Notes: generated by a model not told the origin, from the letters alone. Counted from the stretch's first letter, positions 48,601-57,805 are shown. The stretch is DNA of 64,000 bases from Amaurobius ferox (GCA_951213105.1 OX578150.1:21120022-21184021), one strand, 5' to 3'. Translations and numbers: made by a program.

Positions 48601-51600
48601 ACAGAACAATACTGTTGATTATGTTAATCTGAGTCCTTTCTCTAAAAACTTATCTGAAAATGTTTTATGCTTAATTTATTCTACATTTGGGTTTTTCATT
48701 TTAAATGAGTCTACTTCAAAGATCGTCCTAGAATTTTTCCATGAAGAGTGAAACTTATTGAACTGACTTATTTTGATTTATTTTGAAGGACTAGTATGCT
48801 TTTTAGGAGTAATTTTTGACAAATGGAAAATTACCCTCAGATTTCCAGATAATTATTGTATTTTATATAAAAGCTATTTCAGAGTTACCACTCAATAGAA
48901 ATTTTTTTACTTTTCTGTCATAAAAAAAATGTTTAACAATTGCTCTCTGTATTAATTTATCAAGCATGAGATTCTTCCACAGATCCGTGAATTTCTGTTT
49001 TTGTGTTGTCTTAATTGTAGGTTTGAATGACCCTTGCTAAGTAATTAAGAGTGAGTATTAGATTAGTACTTATGAGCCGAACGGGTGGTCGATGTTCAAA
49101 TATCATTAGCATACGAAAAGGTGTGAATATGAAGTGATTAGCAGTTGACAAGCTGTCTGTCAAGTCAAAGTAGCCAATCAGAGGATGTTTTTGACACTTT
49201 CTCACTGAAACCACGAGGTCAAAGTGAGAGTTTAGAGTGAGATGTTACTCCCGGATTTCTAGCATTGGAAAACATACAAAGACTCCATCTATTCTTTAGG
49301 ATATGTACGGTTGACAACACCCTTTCTCTGTTCTGCCACATTTGCTGTTGTATCAGTGGCCAATCATTCTAATGAGTGGAGGTTGCACTTCTAGTGTGTC
49401 CTGATATGTAGAAGGCTGTTTTTGCCCTTGAAACCTGTTGATGCTATTAATTTTGCATTTTATGCTGCTTTTAATGAAGTTATTTAAATTTTATTCTTTG
49501 GCAGTAGTTTGGACTGTACATAAAATTCATATTGCATATTAATTAAAAAAATACTACCTACTTTTGAAAATTAATTCTCAAAATTTTAGGAAAGGAGTAA
49601 AAATCCCCTCAGGAATTTTGTTATTTTAACCATTGATTTTTACCTTGTTTCTTGGACAAACTTCAAGCAATGATGGAAAACTTGCCCTCTCAGAAAAACT
49701 GTTGATTAAACATTTCTGAGCTATGTTTGGCTAACATACATGACTCTTGTTAAATTTTATTGAATACTAGAAAATGTACCCGTTGTTGCCCATGATTTAA
49801 AGCAGAGATTAATAACATTTTTAAAAAATTTAGAAAATCTTAGTTGCCTGCTGTGCTAGCACACTCTTAAATCATAAATCACATGTGAGCCCATGCTTGC
49901 CCTAAATAAGCACCTAATTACACCTTTGACTACTGCTTGGATACGTAAGACGCCTTTGTCCCTGTTTATATATATATTTTTTTATAGATTACAATAGACC
50001 TGTGGTCGCTGTGTTAGGCTCTCTTTGAGCCACCCATCTCTAAGTCATAATTCTAATTACAGTTCACAATCCAAATACATCCTTAAGCAGATGGCATCGC
50101 TTCCAGCAGCATTTTAGATTTATGACCTCTTGACCACATACTAAGGATGCATTACACACCAGTGTCCGGTTTCTTCCGGCCACACATTTTGCTGCTGTAT
50201 ACCCTTGGGTCAGTCGTGTGGTCTGGGCCTTTAACACCAGTGTCCCGCAAACATCCAAAGGGAAAAAGGCCACTGTAGAATTCTTTCTTAGCGAGAACTC
50301 TTCCTTTCATGCAGACCCTCTCACCCAATCCCAAAATATCTACTCACTTAAACAAAATGAGTCTGGTACATTTCCTTATGTGCTTTGACCTCAAGTGGGG
50401 TACGAAGCATGTAAGATTTGTTCAAAAATTAGACATGCCTTTGATAAGATATTTGTTATTAATCAGCATGTTGGTTCATGAAACTTTTTTTTCTTCTGGT
50501 TGGTCTGTGGTATTTGAGCAGCTGCTGAAAAATGATGAACATTGGATGGCATACCAATGTTAATATATTATAATATAAAAATGGGAGAGGTTTAAAATGC
50601 ATGAAAAGTATATTTTTTAAGATTCATTGACATTTATCTATTTGTATGATGGACTCTTCAAAATTTATTTGAAAGAGTTTTTTCAATCCTTCCAATGGTG
50701 TCAAGAAGGAAACTCTTATAATATTTTAGGTCGCTAATAAATTGATTCGTGTAAATATCAACCTAAATCAGGATAAAACATAAATTGTCACATGTAGTCA
50801 ACAACAAAGTCCGAAAATGTTTGTCATAGCCAAATTAATTGTGGATAATTTTAGCATGTGCAGGTAACATAATTCTGATTTGATATAAATAAATTATTAA
50901 ATGTCTTGATTCTCATTCTGTTGTATGGTGATTTTTATAACTTATGTTACAAAAATTAAATGAAATCCTGTGTATCTGTGCCACTATAGCGTGCTTGTTT
51001 TAGAAGAAAGTAAGCAAACATAAATTATTAAATTTTATGCAAGTCTGTATATTATCCATTTTGAAGAAAAGATATATATTGCTTTAGTTCTAGAAATTGT
51101 CCTGAAATATAAAAATTCTGTCAAGTGTAAAATATTAAAAGAAAACCTTTTTGTCTTTAAAATCATCTTATTTATAATTTGGCTGTTTAAATATTCAACT
51201 TTGGGTGCATCAACTCAAGACTAATCTTACTGAGAGCATAAAAAATGTTAAATTTCATATCATTCCAGTATTGAATTTTTAGACAACCAAATTATAAGTA
51301 GTTTTTTAAAATTCAAATCTGCTGTTTCATTTCTATTAAGGATTTGATTTTTTTTGTATTTCATACTTTAAATTGAAACGGGCATTTAAATGAATGATTT
51401 GTTTTGATTGATATTCATTTTTTATGTGCCCACACATACACAGTAATTAACAGAATGCCTAATGTTCTTGAAAATTTTCCCCAATCAAATCAGCAATGAC
51501 AAGTGTTTTTTGACTTTGGTGCTAACTGTTTGAAAGTTTTATTTTCACGCTTTGCCAATAGATGGCACCAATCACTGGTGCATATGAACCATATTTATTG

Positions 51601-53058
51601 TTTTGACAGAGAATTTTTTGTTTTGTGGTGCGATGGCAGAGCCTGTACGGCCTGAATGTATTTACTCCTTGCCCATGGCTAGGAATAGAAACTGGATGTT
51701 GCTCTACTGTCAGTGAAAATATAATCATATTTTAGTGAACATTATTTTTGTTGTACTTGGGTATTTAACTATCTGCACATTGCTTATTGTATAAAATAGT
51801 TGTCTTAAGCATGTTTTTTCCATCTCCCCTTAATTCCCCAGTCTATATGTTTATATCAATTATTATCTAATTATATGCTGTTAGACATCGCTGAACGAAA
51901 AAGAGGAGTAAGCTTTGGTTTTAGGTTAGTTCCACTGTAACTGACTTAACAATCAATACAAGATTTATGGCTTCTTTATACCAGGAAACATTGACTAAAA
52001 ATGATCACATAAAACTTTATGCTTTAAAATATTTATTACCTATGGCTACCATATTCTTTAAAAAAAATTATATAACTGTATAATTTCATTTTAAAATTGC
52101 GTAACTGACGTAATGCAATTGGACAAGATGTAATTGCTGATTCAGTAAAAATTTAAATACTATCAAAATGTTAGAGCTAGAATGATGTTTTTTGCTTATA
52201 AACGATACTAAATAACTAATAGACTAAATGCATACCTATTTATATTTTATTTAACCACTATAATTTTAAAAATTATATCTTTTGTAACTATTGATGTAAC
52301 ATGCTTCTGTAACAGTATCAATTTCTTATGATGTCAGTTATATTTGTAGTGTTGGTTATATTTGTGTGGAATTGACCTTTAGCTTTGTTACATTCATTGT
52401 CTTTTCTTAGATAAACTGCTGATAAATTTTCAAGCTACTGTGTACATGTACATTTTACTGGTTTGGTAATAAAATGCATTTATCAAGGGAAAAGTGGAAG
52501 TTTGCTTATTGTGTTAACTGCATTGAAAATCATTAAATCTGGTTAGGAATTTGAAAGCTGTTTAAAATTGGTGGTCTTTAGATAGTCATGAAAAATTCTT
52601 TACTACTTTTGTTGGGTATGTAGTATAGATGATGTATTTTCTTTTTTGTTCACAATGATATACTAATATTTGTATCGTAAATTACTACAAAAACATTTTA
52701 TTGTAACATGTGCATGCTCTTTAAGCTGAAGCATTACCAATTTTTGAACAAGATTAGTTTCACTTTTCGAGTTCAATGGTATACATAATGTTTCAGTGAG
52801 TCATAGTGTGCAATATTCATGACTGCATGTAAGACAGAGATTGCCTTTGAAAATGTGGTAATTTGTCGAAATGCATACAGCTTTGCATTTTATTTATTTA
52901 AAATTATTTTGTACTTAATTCTAGTCTTTCTTTCTCTAAAATTTGCATATTTGCAGTTGGGAACTCATCTGAGAGGCAAGAGGAAGCGTGAGGAGCTATC
53001 TAATGTTCTGGTTGCCCAGAGGAAAGCAGCTGCACACAGAGAAAAGGAAGGAAAATGA
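27587..53058 (+). CDS. RpL36: 60S ribosomal protein eL36 (three coding exons)
   Basis: Exons at 27587-27679, 33171-33305 and 52957-53058 join in phase to a 109-codon protein, close to the 105-115 residues usual for eL36. Conserved phrases are [60 protein letters not shown] and [11 protein letters not shown]. Both introns are phase 0 and bounded by GTAAG donors and pyrimidine-AG acceptors. The ATG at 27587 follows a splice acceptor by four bases and gives the expected short N-terminus. eL36 is a small basic protein of the large ribosomal subunit. Intron 1 is 5.5 kb and intron 2 is 19.7 kb; both are full of transposons, and intron 2 also carries a snoRNA-like array. Odd residues: C in MCVGL and N in GNLTKHT at the exon junction. 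The call is firm; whether the gene is the main expressed copy is unknown. Confidence 0.95.
27680..28564 (+). other. RpL36 intron 1, left part, with a repeat fragment
   Basis: No gene. At about 28055-28160 a segment (TTTTAAAACACTGGAATATA, CAATTTCAAAACACTG, GGCACAATTTTGCACTTAG) matches the right arm of the nested element at 28866-30032. A 26-bp tandem duplication at 28526-28577 includes the hAT target site. Confidence 0.55.
28866..30032. mobile_element. Terminal-inverted-repeat element nested in the hAT (Merlin- or P-like)
   Basis: The left end GGGTGATTCTTAGAATAGGC and the right end read inward, GGTAAATTCTCAGAATAGGC, continue as inverted arms to GCCAAGTTGGCGCG (about 60 bp). An 8-bp direct repeat GTGGATTT flanks it at 28858-28865 and 30033-30040. 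Eight-base duplications with GG-starting ends fit Merlin or P-type elements; the family is inference. It is non-coding and holds the 46-bp tandem repeat at 29434-29612. Confidence 0.7.
29434..29612. repeat. 46-bp tandem repeat, about four copies
   Basis: TTAAAGTAC (or close variants) recurs at 29461, 29507, 29553 and 29600, each followed by AACTTTTTTCTAAGT and CGTTTT.TCTT. It lies inside the element at 28866-30032. Confidence 0.85.
30895..33170 (+). other. RpL36 intron 1, right part; no gene
   Basis: No coding evidence. A repeat word (AATGAAGGGTTATTTTGCAG at about 32173) recurs at about 39457 and 44488 in intron 2 in related form, marking one dispersed family. A G-run lies at 32821-32835. 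Confidence 0.5.
33171..33305 (+). CDS. RpL36: RpL36 coding exon 2
   Basis: 45 codons, from NLTKHTRF to ALKFIKKR. Acceptor TATTTTCCAG ends at 33170 and donor GTAAG starts at 33306. Confidence 0.95.
33647..36422 (+). mobile_element. hAT element with perfect 8-bp target duplication in RpL36 intron 2
   Basis: The left end is CAGGGGTCGGCAACCTGCGG. The right end read inward is CAGGGGTCGGCAACCTATTG. The 8-bp repeat GCCTAAAT flanks it at 33639-33646 and 36423-36430. It is 2776 bp long and carries one transposase gene in the same direction as RpL36. Confidence 0.93.
34283..36169 (+). pseudogene. hAT transposase (GTF2IRD2/Charlie-like), frameshifted
   Basis: The ATG at 34283 starts [18 protein letters not shown] one-base shift near 34360 leads to a BED-type finger ([23 protein letters not shown]). 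A middle domain ([30 protein letters not shown]) runs to 35085. A second break at about 35050-35120 separates it from the C-terminal part (35201-36169: [16 protein letters not shown], then the dimerisation region [20 protein letters not shown]). Similar domains occur in vertebrate GTF2IRD2, which captured a Charlie-type transposase. With two or three breaks it is not functional. An A-run (34519-34533) lies in the frame. Confidence 0.85.
36431..39495 (+). other. RpL36 intron 2, no gene seen
   Basis: AT-rich. A T-run of about 19 lies at 37142-37160. No coding region, snoRNA or recognised element. Confidence 0.45.
39556..39608. repeat. (CA)n(TA)n microsatellite
   Basis: CA dinucleotides pass directly into TA dinucleotides just inside the left end of the 39504-44357 element. 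Confidence 0.95.
39846..40330 (+). pseudogene. Tc1-like transposase, N-terminal half, decayed
   Basis: The ATG at 39846 gives [20 protein letters not shown], followed by [15 protein letters not shown] and, after an in-frame TGA (VALR-stop), KQWIREDL and [17 protein letters not shown]. Later [19 protein letters not shown] is readable. This is the helix-turn-helix DNA-binding half of a Tc1-family transposase. The catalytic part is missing beyond about 40330 and several frame breaks are present. Confidence 0.75.
40682..40747. repeat. Perfect 30-bp inverted repeat with 6-nt loop
   Basis: The left arm (40682-40711) starts TTTGAAGTATAGTGG. The right arm (40718-40747) is its exact reverse complement, ending CCACTATACTTCAAA. 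The loop is TTTAAC. No mismatch in 30 pairs, in AT-rich non-coding DNA inside RpL36 intron 2. Confidence 0.97.
42627..42665. repeat. Poly-G tract
   Basis: GGGGGGGCGGGG followed by an unbroken run of about 24 G. Length may be unreliable in sequencing. Confidence 0.9.
44366..45196 (+). other. RpL36 intron 2, no gene seen
   Basis: AT-rich. Contains another copy of the AAATG.AGGGT.ATTTTA dispersed repeat at about 44490. Confidence 0.4.
45197..45256 (+). ncRNA. Box C/D snoRNA candidate, copy 1 (divergent)
   Basis: C box ATGATGA at 45202-45208 and D box CTGA at 45249-45252, with a short closing stem TGAC/GTCA. The guide word ACTTGCCCTCA is followed by CAGA, which would be a D' box. The 3' half differs from the other copies, while boxes and guide are kept. 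Confidence 0.7.
45872..45932 (+). ncRNA. Box C/D snoRNA candidate, copy 2
   Basis: C box GTGATGA at 45877-45883, guide ACTTGCCCTC, D'-like CAGA, C'-like TGTTGAT, and D box CTGA at 45925-45928. A GAC/GTC closing stem joins the ends. ACTTGCCCTC is exactly complementary to GAGGGCAAGT of 18S rRNA helix 18 (530 loop). Such RNAs guide 2'-O-methylation and are usually processed from introns of ribosomal protein genes. Confidence 0.78.
46768..46828 (+). ncRNA. Box C/D snoRNA candidate, copy 3
   Basis: C box ATGATGA at 46773-46779 and D box CTGA at 46821-46824. Guide and D'-like box are the same as in copy 2; one change in the segment before the D box (TTATATTAAT). Confidence 0.78.
47665..47725 (+). 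ncRNA. Box C/D snoRNA candidate, copy 4
   Basis: C box GTGATGA at 47670-47676 and D box CTGA at 47718-47721. Guide word unchanged; the stretch after CAGA reads ACAACACTG instead of ACAATACTG. Confidence 0.78.
48576..48636 (+). ncRNA. Box C/D snoRNA candidate, copy 5
   Basis: C box GTGATGA at 48581-48587 and D box CTGA at 48629-48632. Between the boxes it is the same as copy 2. Confidence 0.78.
49665..49724 (+). ncRNA. Box C/D snoRNA candidate, copy 6 (most divergent)
   Basis: C box ATGATGG at 49670-49676 (last base off consensus) and D box CTGA at 49716-49719, with AGC/GCT able to close the stem. The guide AACTTGCCCTCT keeps the 18S match and adds a U-G pair. CAGA and CTGTTGATTA are kept, while the sequence around is unlike the other units. 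Confidence 0.65.
49725..50155 (+). other. RpL36 intron 2, no gene
   Basis: Nothing firm; CTAGAAAATGTACCCGTTG near 49768 resembles the end of a dispersed arthropod repeat. Confidence 0.35.
50168..50233 (+). mobile_element. 66-bp retroinsertion: LINE 3' hairpin only
   Basis: A 12-bp direct repeat ACACCAGTGTCC at 50156-50167 and 50234-50245 brackets 66 bp. The insert is almost wholly the shared LINE 3' structure: CCGGCCACAC at its start, inner stem TACCCTTGGGTCAG, and GTGTGGTCTGGGCCTTTA at its end. This is a LINE (or SINE) copy cut off just upstream of the hairpin. Confidence 0.9.
50246..52956 (+). other. RpL36 intron 2, right part; no gene seen
   Basis: AT-rich, without recognised elements. 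It ends with the exon 3 acceptor (ATTTGCATATTTGCAG). Confidence 0.45.
52957..53058 (+). CDS. RpL36: RpL36 coding exon 3 and stop
   Basis: 33 codons from [16 protein letters not shown] to HREKEGK, then TGA at 53056-53058. eL36 usually reads [14 protein letters not shown] here, so this copy has two conservative changes. Confidence 0.95.
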   Translation: MGTHLRGKRKREELSNVLVAQRKAAAHREKEGK

Positions 53059-53139
53059 ATTTAATGTATTTCTAAATGTTAAATATAATTATTCGCTTCA
53101 CACTTTTGTTGTATTTATTTTGTTTGCAGTTTTCAAGAC

Positions 53140-55577
53140 TTGCACTTGGGTCATTCCATGTGAAAACACCCATTTTAAGAAAAATTTGTTGCTTCATAGT
53201 CATGGAATTTTTTTTTTAATTTTTACCATGGATACATATGGTAATAAAACCCCCAAATCTGAATTTGTAATGTATATATCCCAAAAATGGCCCAGATACA
53301 GGCATTTGAAAAATAGTCATTTTTGCAAAATGGCGGCTGTCTTGGATTTTGCACTAATGTTTAAAAATGTAATGGCTGGAGAACTAATGGCTGAAATTAA
53401 ATCATTCTGCTACCAATTTAAAGCTATTTATATCAGGAATATAGGTGACATATCAAAACAGTGAAAAATATATATTTTAATATTATTACATGAAAATTGC
53501 AAAAATCACCTTCGGATTGATGGACAACTTTAATGGGCTATAAAAAAAATGGCCTCTAATATATTTTTCTGAAACTTACTACAAATACTAACATATGTGT
53601 GCTTTAAGTACAAAAAAAATTAGAAAGGTGATATTTCTTATTACAGAGAAAAATAGCTTTTAAAATATATACATTTAGTTAACATTTGACATGCAATACT
53701 TTAATCATTTTAAAAAATATATATTTTTTAAAAACAAATAATGAGCTAAAACAAAACACAGGAATTTTTTACATACTGACTAGTATGTGTGCTTTAAGTA
53801 CAGAAAGAAATTAGGATGGTAATATTTAATTTAATAACTAAAAAAATGCTGTTATATGTATGGGAAATTGGTGTAAAAATTTCTTTCGTACTGAAACATT
53901 CTAATAAAAATCTTCTTAAAGATCATACAGTTATCTCTCTTATATTTTATTTTCTTATTTCAAATTATAAAAAGGTATTTCAGTAGAGCTGAAGATACCC
54001 AGTTTTTCCTAGTAGCTACTGGCTTCTAAACGAATTTCATCTAATAGCCAGTAGCGTAATCTTTGGTACACATCTAGAGGTTTTGGCCATATATACGATG
54101 CACTTGGGCCATGAGAATGCATAAACATAACGTATATAAACAAAACACATACTAATATCTAATTCATTGAGATGCATTCGCGTACTTCTTTAAAAATTTC
54201 TGGAGATGGACAGTTTTCACACCTGTGTACCATACTTTTCTGATTCAGTGGAATAAACTTGTTTTTTTTTTTAATAATGATGTAGTATAGTCACTGATAT
54301 GGATGGCATGAAGCATGAATTTAATATTCTAATGATATATAAAACACATACAGAATGAATAACTTGCTTCCAACAATTACATATTCTGTTGGATGTAGTG
54401 TACAAAATTTAGATAATATCGCCCCCGCCACCCCTCGCTAAATCCGCTTTTGATTTCAACTAGATAGGGATATCGCCCAGTGTTTCCGTTAGAACTGGCA
54501 GGGTGAGATTTATTGGTGATAGACATGCTGTAGTTCTGTGTTTAATTTTAGTGCTGTTCATGAAAATGAGTGTTTTATATTACCTGATTACAAATTATTT
54601 TTTGTGAAATTAACTACATGTATGCTAAAAAACTTCAACTTTATACGATAGTTGTCATTTATAAATAGGCCAAAGGTTATTGTACTGCCTCTTAGATGCA
54701 ATTGGTTTAGATGCCACTGGGAAAAAATGGGTATCTACAGCTTTACTGAATATAGAAAATGCCCATTTTATAATTTGAACCAAGAAAATAAAAATAAGAA
54801 TAACTGTATGGTTTTTAGGGAGATTTTTATTAGAATTTTTCATCATCCCAGAGATTGTTACACTGATTTCCTATACATATAACAGCAAATTTTTTAATTA
54901 TTAAATTAAATATTACCAACTTATTTTTTTTTTTTACTTAAAGCACATATGCTAGTTAGTGTGTAAAAAATTCCTGTGTTTTGTTATGCTCATTATTTGT
55001 TTTTAAAAAATATATATATTTAAAATGATTAAAGCATTGCATGTCAAATGTTAACTAAATGTATATATTTTAAAAGCTATTTTTCTCTGTAATAAGAAAT
55101 ATTACCTTTCTAATTTTTTTTGTACCTAAAGCACACATATTAGTTAGTATTTGTACCAAGTTTCAGAAAAAAATATTAGGGGCCATTCTTTTTATAGCCC
55201 ATAAAAGTTGCCTATAATCCAGAGGTGATTTTTGCAATTTTCATGTAATAACAATATTAAAATATATATTTTTCACTGTTTTGATATGGCACCTATATTC
55301 CTGATATAAATAGCTTTAAATTGGTAGCAGAGTTATTTAATTTGAGCCATTAGTTCTCAAGCTATTGCATTTTTAAACATAAGTGCAAAATCCAAGATGG
55401 CTGCCATTTTGTAAAAATGACCATTTTTTAAATGCCTGTATCTGGGCCATTATTGGGATATATACATTACAAATTCAGATTTGGGGGTTTTATTACCATG
55501 TGTATTCATGATAAAAATGAAAAAAAATCTGACTATAGAGCAACACTCATCGGGTGTCCCCATATGGAATGACCCAC
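53140..55577. mobile_element. Long-inverted-repeat (foldback or MULE-like) element in the RpL36 3' region
   Basis: Two arms of about 650 bp (about 53147-53800 and 54930-55576) are inverted copies. For example GGGTCATTCCATGTG at the left faces CATATGGAATGACCC at the right, and GGCCCAGATACAGGCATTT faces AAATGCCTGTATCTGGGCC. The unique centre is about 1.1 kb and has no gene. TTTCAAGAC occurs at 53131-53139 and 55578-55586, possibly a 9-bp target duplication as in MULEs, although seven extra bases (TTGCACT) separate the left copy from the inverted arm. The element starts 81 bp after the RpL36 stop. Confidence 0.75.
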
Positions 55578-56068
55578 TTTCAAGACATTAGCAGAGATGC
55601 CAACTGTTACAGAAATCTGTAACAGTTACCAATTTCCCCCGTTTGTTAGAATTACGAAGATCCCTTAAAATGATACGGAAGATTGCGCCATTTTTGATTT
55701 TCCACAATATTAATGAAAATCAGTTGCATTTCAAATCTTTAAATCATTTCGGGAACAGTCACTTATGTTTCTGTGAGTGTATTGAACAGCTCTAAAAGGA
55801 AAAACTCCTTTAGTGAAAAGCAGGCTTTGTGCTATACACCCAACTTTTTTTACACGAATTTGAAGTTACACGGTTAAAAAAAAAAAGTCTTTCTGTTTTG
55901 AAAAATCTATTTGATCTAACACATTCAAAGTCATTGTCTTATACTTATGTACGTGACCATAAGCGTTCTAGTATAAATTGCAGTCTTTGGTACCAATGTA
56001 TCAAAAAAATTCACGTTTTTACCAGACTTCAAAAATTAGGAAGCACTGTGCACTATTATAATGTTATC

Positions 56069-56112
56069 GAATAAGGGGATTCTCCAGTAACTACTGGGGG
56101 TTCCCCTTATTC
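56069..56112. repeat. Imperfect hairpin
   Basis: GAATAAGGGGA pairs with TCCCCTTATTC and CCAGTA with TACTGG, with a small internal mismatch loop and a 2-nt apical loop. 17 of 21 positions pair. Confidence 0.8.
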
Positions 56113-57592
56113 AATAAACTACTAAATATTGCATATTGGATTAACTGAACTATCTTTTATTTTCATATTCTGGTTAATTATTAAGGTTAATTTATTAATT
56201 ATTTTGCATAAACAGAACGATTGCAATTATAATCTCGTGAAATACAGAATGTCCATTAGTATCTTTTCCTTCCATCTCCATCTTCTAAATGCTGCATATT
56301 AGATTGACTAAACTAGTGTATTTTCATATTCTAGTTAATGATTAAGGTTAATCACCAAATGCAATCCCAAATGCTGAAAAAACTCATGTATACTAATTCA
56401 ATCATGTTGAATCCAAATATGAAATCAGTTTTTAAAATTAACCCTTGGATCTGGAAAAACAGCCTCTCAAAGGTTGGCCTTTTTTGTTATTTTTGTATTT
56501 ATATATTAACAACTCCAAAAATGGGTTTTACCTGCTTCAACATGAATGTGCTCCTAAAATGAATTGAACCGAAAATGAACTTTCCATCACTGCTTTAACA
56601 ACATCTGTTCATGAAGAAATTAAAAATGGAACCCTAATAAAGCTGAACAAAATTTTAAATCTATAGCAATGCTACAACAGAGAGCGTATTTATAGTACTG
56701 AATGCTTAAATGCAAAACTTGTAAAAAAGATTAGAAACAAAAATAAACCATGCTATGACAGAAAGTTTACTAATTGTAACTTAATGCCATTCCTAAACTG
56801 GTAACAATTTCCCATTTTGTATGGAAAAATCCCTTTACCCTGCATTGATGCAGTTTTCAGAAGTGAACGATAACATTTTACGGAGTTGATTTTCGATGCT
56901 TTAGTGAAGAAACTCCAGAAATTCGGAAGCAGTTGGAAACCCTGGGAGTTCATCTTAGTGTTATCGTATTTACATAAGCCATTGTTCACTATTTTCCATT
57001 TATACAATATTTTATAAAACGATTTTGTGTATATATACTGCTAGTCTATGTAAGTACTCTTGTATCTTATCATTTGCCAGATCTTAGCCATACTTTTCTC
57101 CATCTTGTAAAGTTAAATCTATTAAACTTTCAATATTTCCTTAAAGAAATCGGGCATTTAGAAATTAGGTGACTAGTTAAGTATTTTTTATAATCCTCGA
57201 AACAGTTGTCACCTAATTTACATGAGAATTTCCATAAAGAACATGAATATAAAAGTAATATTGAAATTTTAGAAAAATCCTCATTGAAACAGATGCAATT
57301 CATTGATTTTTGACTGAAAAGAATGCATAAAAATGCAAGAATTACAATTAATACATGTTATACAAAAAGAAACGAAAATTAGAATAAGTTACTTGTATAA
57401 GAAGTGAACGAAAGCCACACAAAAAGAAAATATGAAAAAAATTATATACTTTCATAAGGATACGATACAACCTTTTCAACAATAAATCCTTTAAAGTCAA
57501 AAGTGCTATCAAGTGCGATTTTCTCAACATTAGTACGTTTAGCTTGTCTTTCAAATAGAACAAAATATAAACTAATATCATTTACTTTAAGA

Positions 57593-57805
57593 TCAAACTT
57601 TGCATAAGATTTTTTCTTTCTTATGCAATTTCTCTGAGTTAGATCTATGCAACATTTCCAGTTTTAACTTTTGTAACTCAAACTCCCTCTCTTCTAAAGG
57701 AATTCTTTCTAATCTTTCTTCCTCTCTAATTTTTTCTAACCTTTCCTCTTCTCTTTTTTTAAAATTCACAATAGTTTCTAGAAGATTTTGCACAAAACTC
57801 TTCAT
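57593..57805 (-). other. Weak 70-codon frame, charged and probably coiled-coil
   Basis: The frame from an ATG at about 57803-57805 is rich in E, K, R and L (FKKREEERLEKIREEERLER). Such stretches occur at the start of gag proteins of arthropod Gypsy elements, but nothing else of such an element is near. It may be a chance frame or an isolated gag fragment. Confidence 0.25.

Larger units (their letters stand above)
45197..49724 (+). repeat. Tandem array of about 0.9-kb units carrying a box C/D snoRNA
   Basis: Four well-conserved units start at 45859, 46755, 47652 and 48563 (periods 896, 897 and 911 bp). Divergent copies lie on each side (45197 and 49665). Units include the snoRNA-like sequence, a hairpin around GTAATTTTT..AAAAATTAC (for example 46087-46112), and a pyrimidine-AG stretch (TGTTGTCTAAATTGTAG) that resembles a splice acceptor. 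Short open frames ([15 protein letters not shown]..) recur only because the units are similar. The array lies wholly within RpL36 intron 2 on the transcribed strand. Confidence 0.92.

Noticed and set aside
45859..48751. Recurring 60-codon frames starting [15 protein letters not shown] as a conserved peptide family
   Set aside because: They overlap the snoRNA-like sequence and recur only because the DNA units are tandem copies. The frames end differently in each unit after indels, and conservation follows the RNA boxes rather than codons.
44000..50000. CRISPR-like array
   Set aside because: The 0.9-kb tandem units are far too long and similar throughout; there are no short repeats with unique spacers, and the DNA is eukaryotic.
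52988..53464. 158-codon + strand frame overlapping RpL36 exon 3
   Set aside because: It is out of frame with eL36 and continues into the inverted-repeat element; no recognisable domain.
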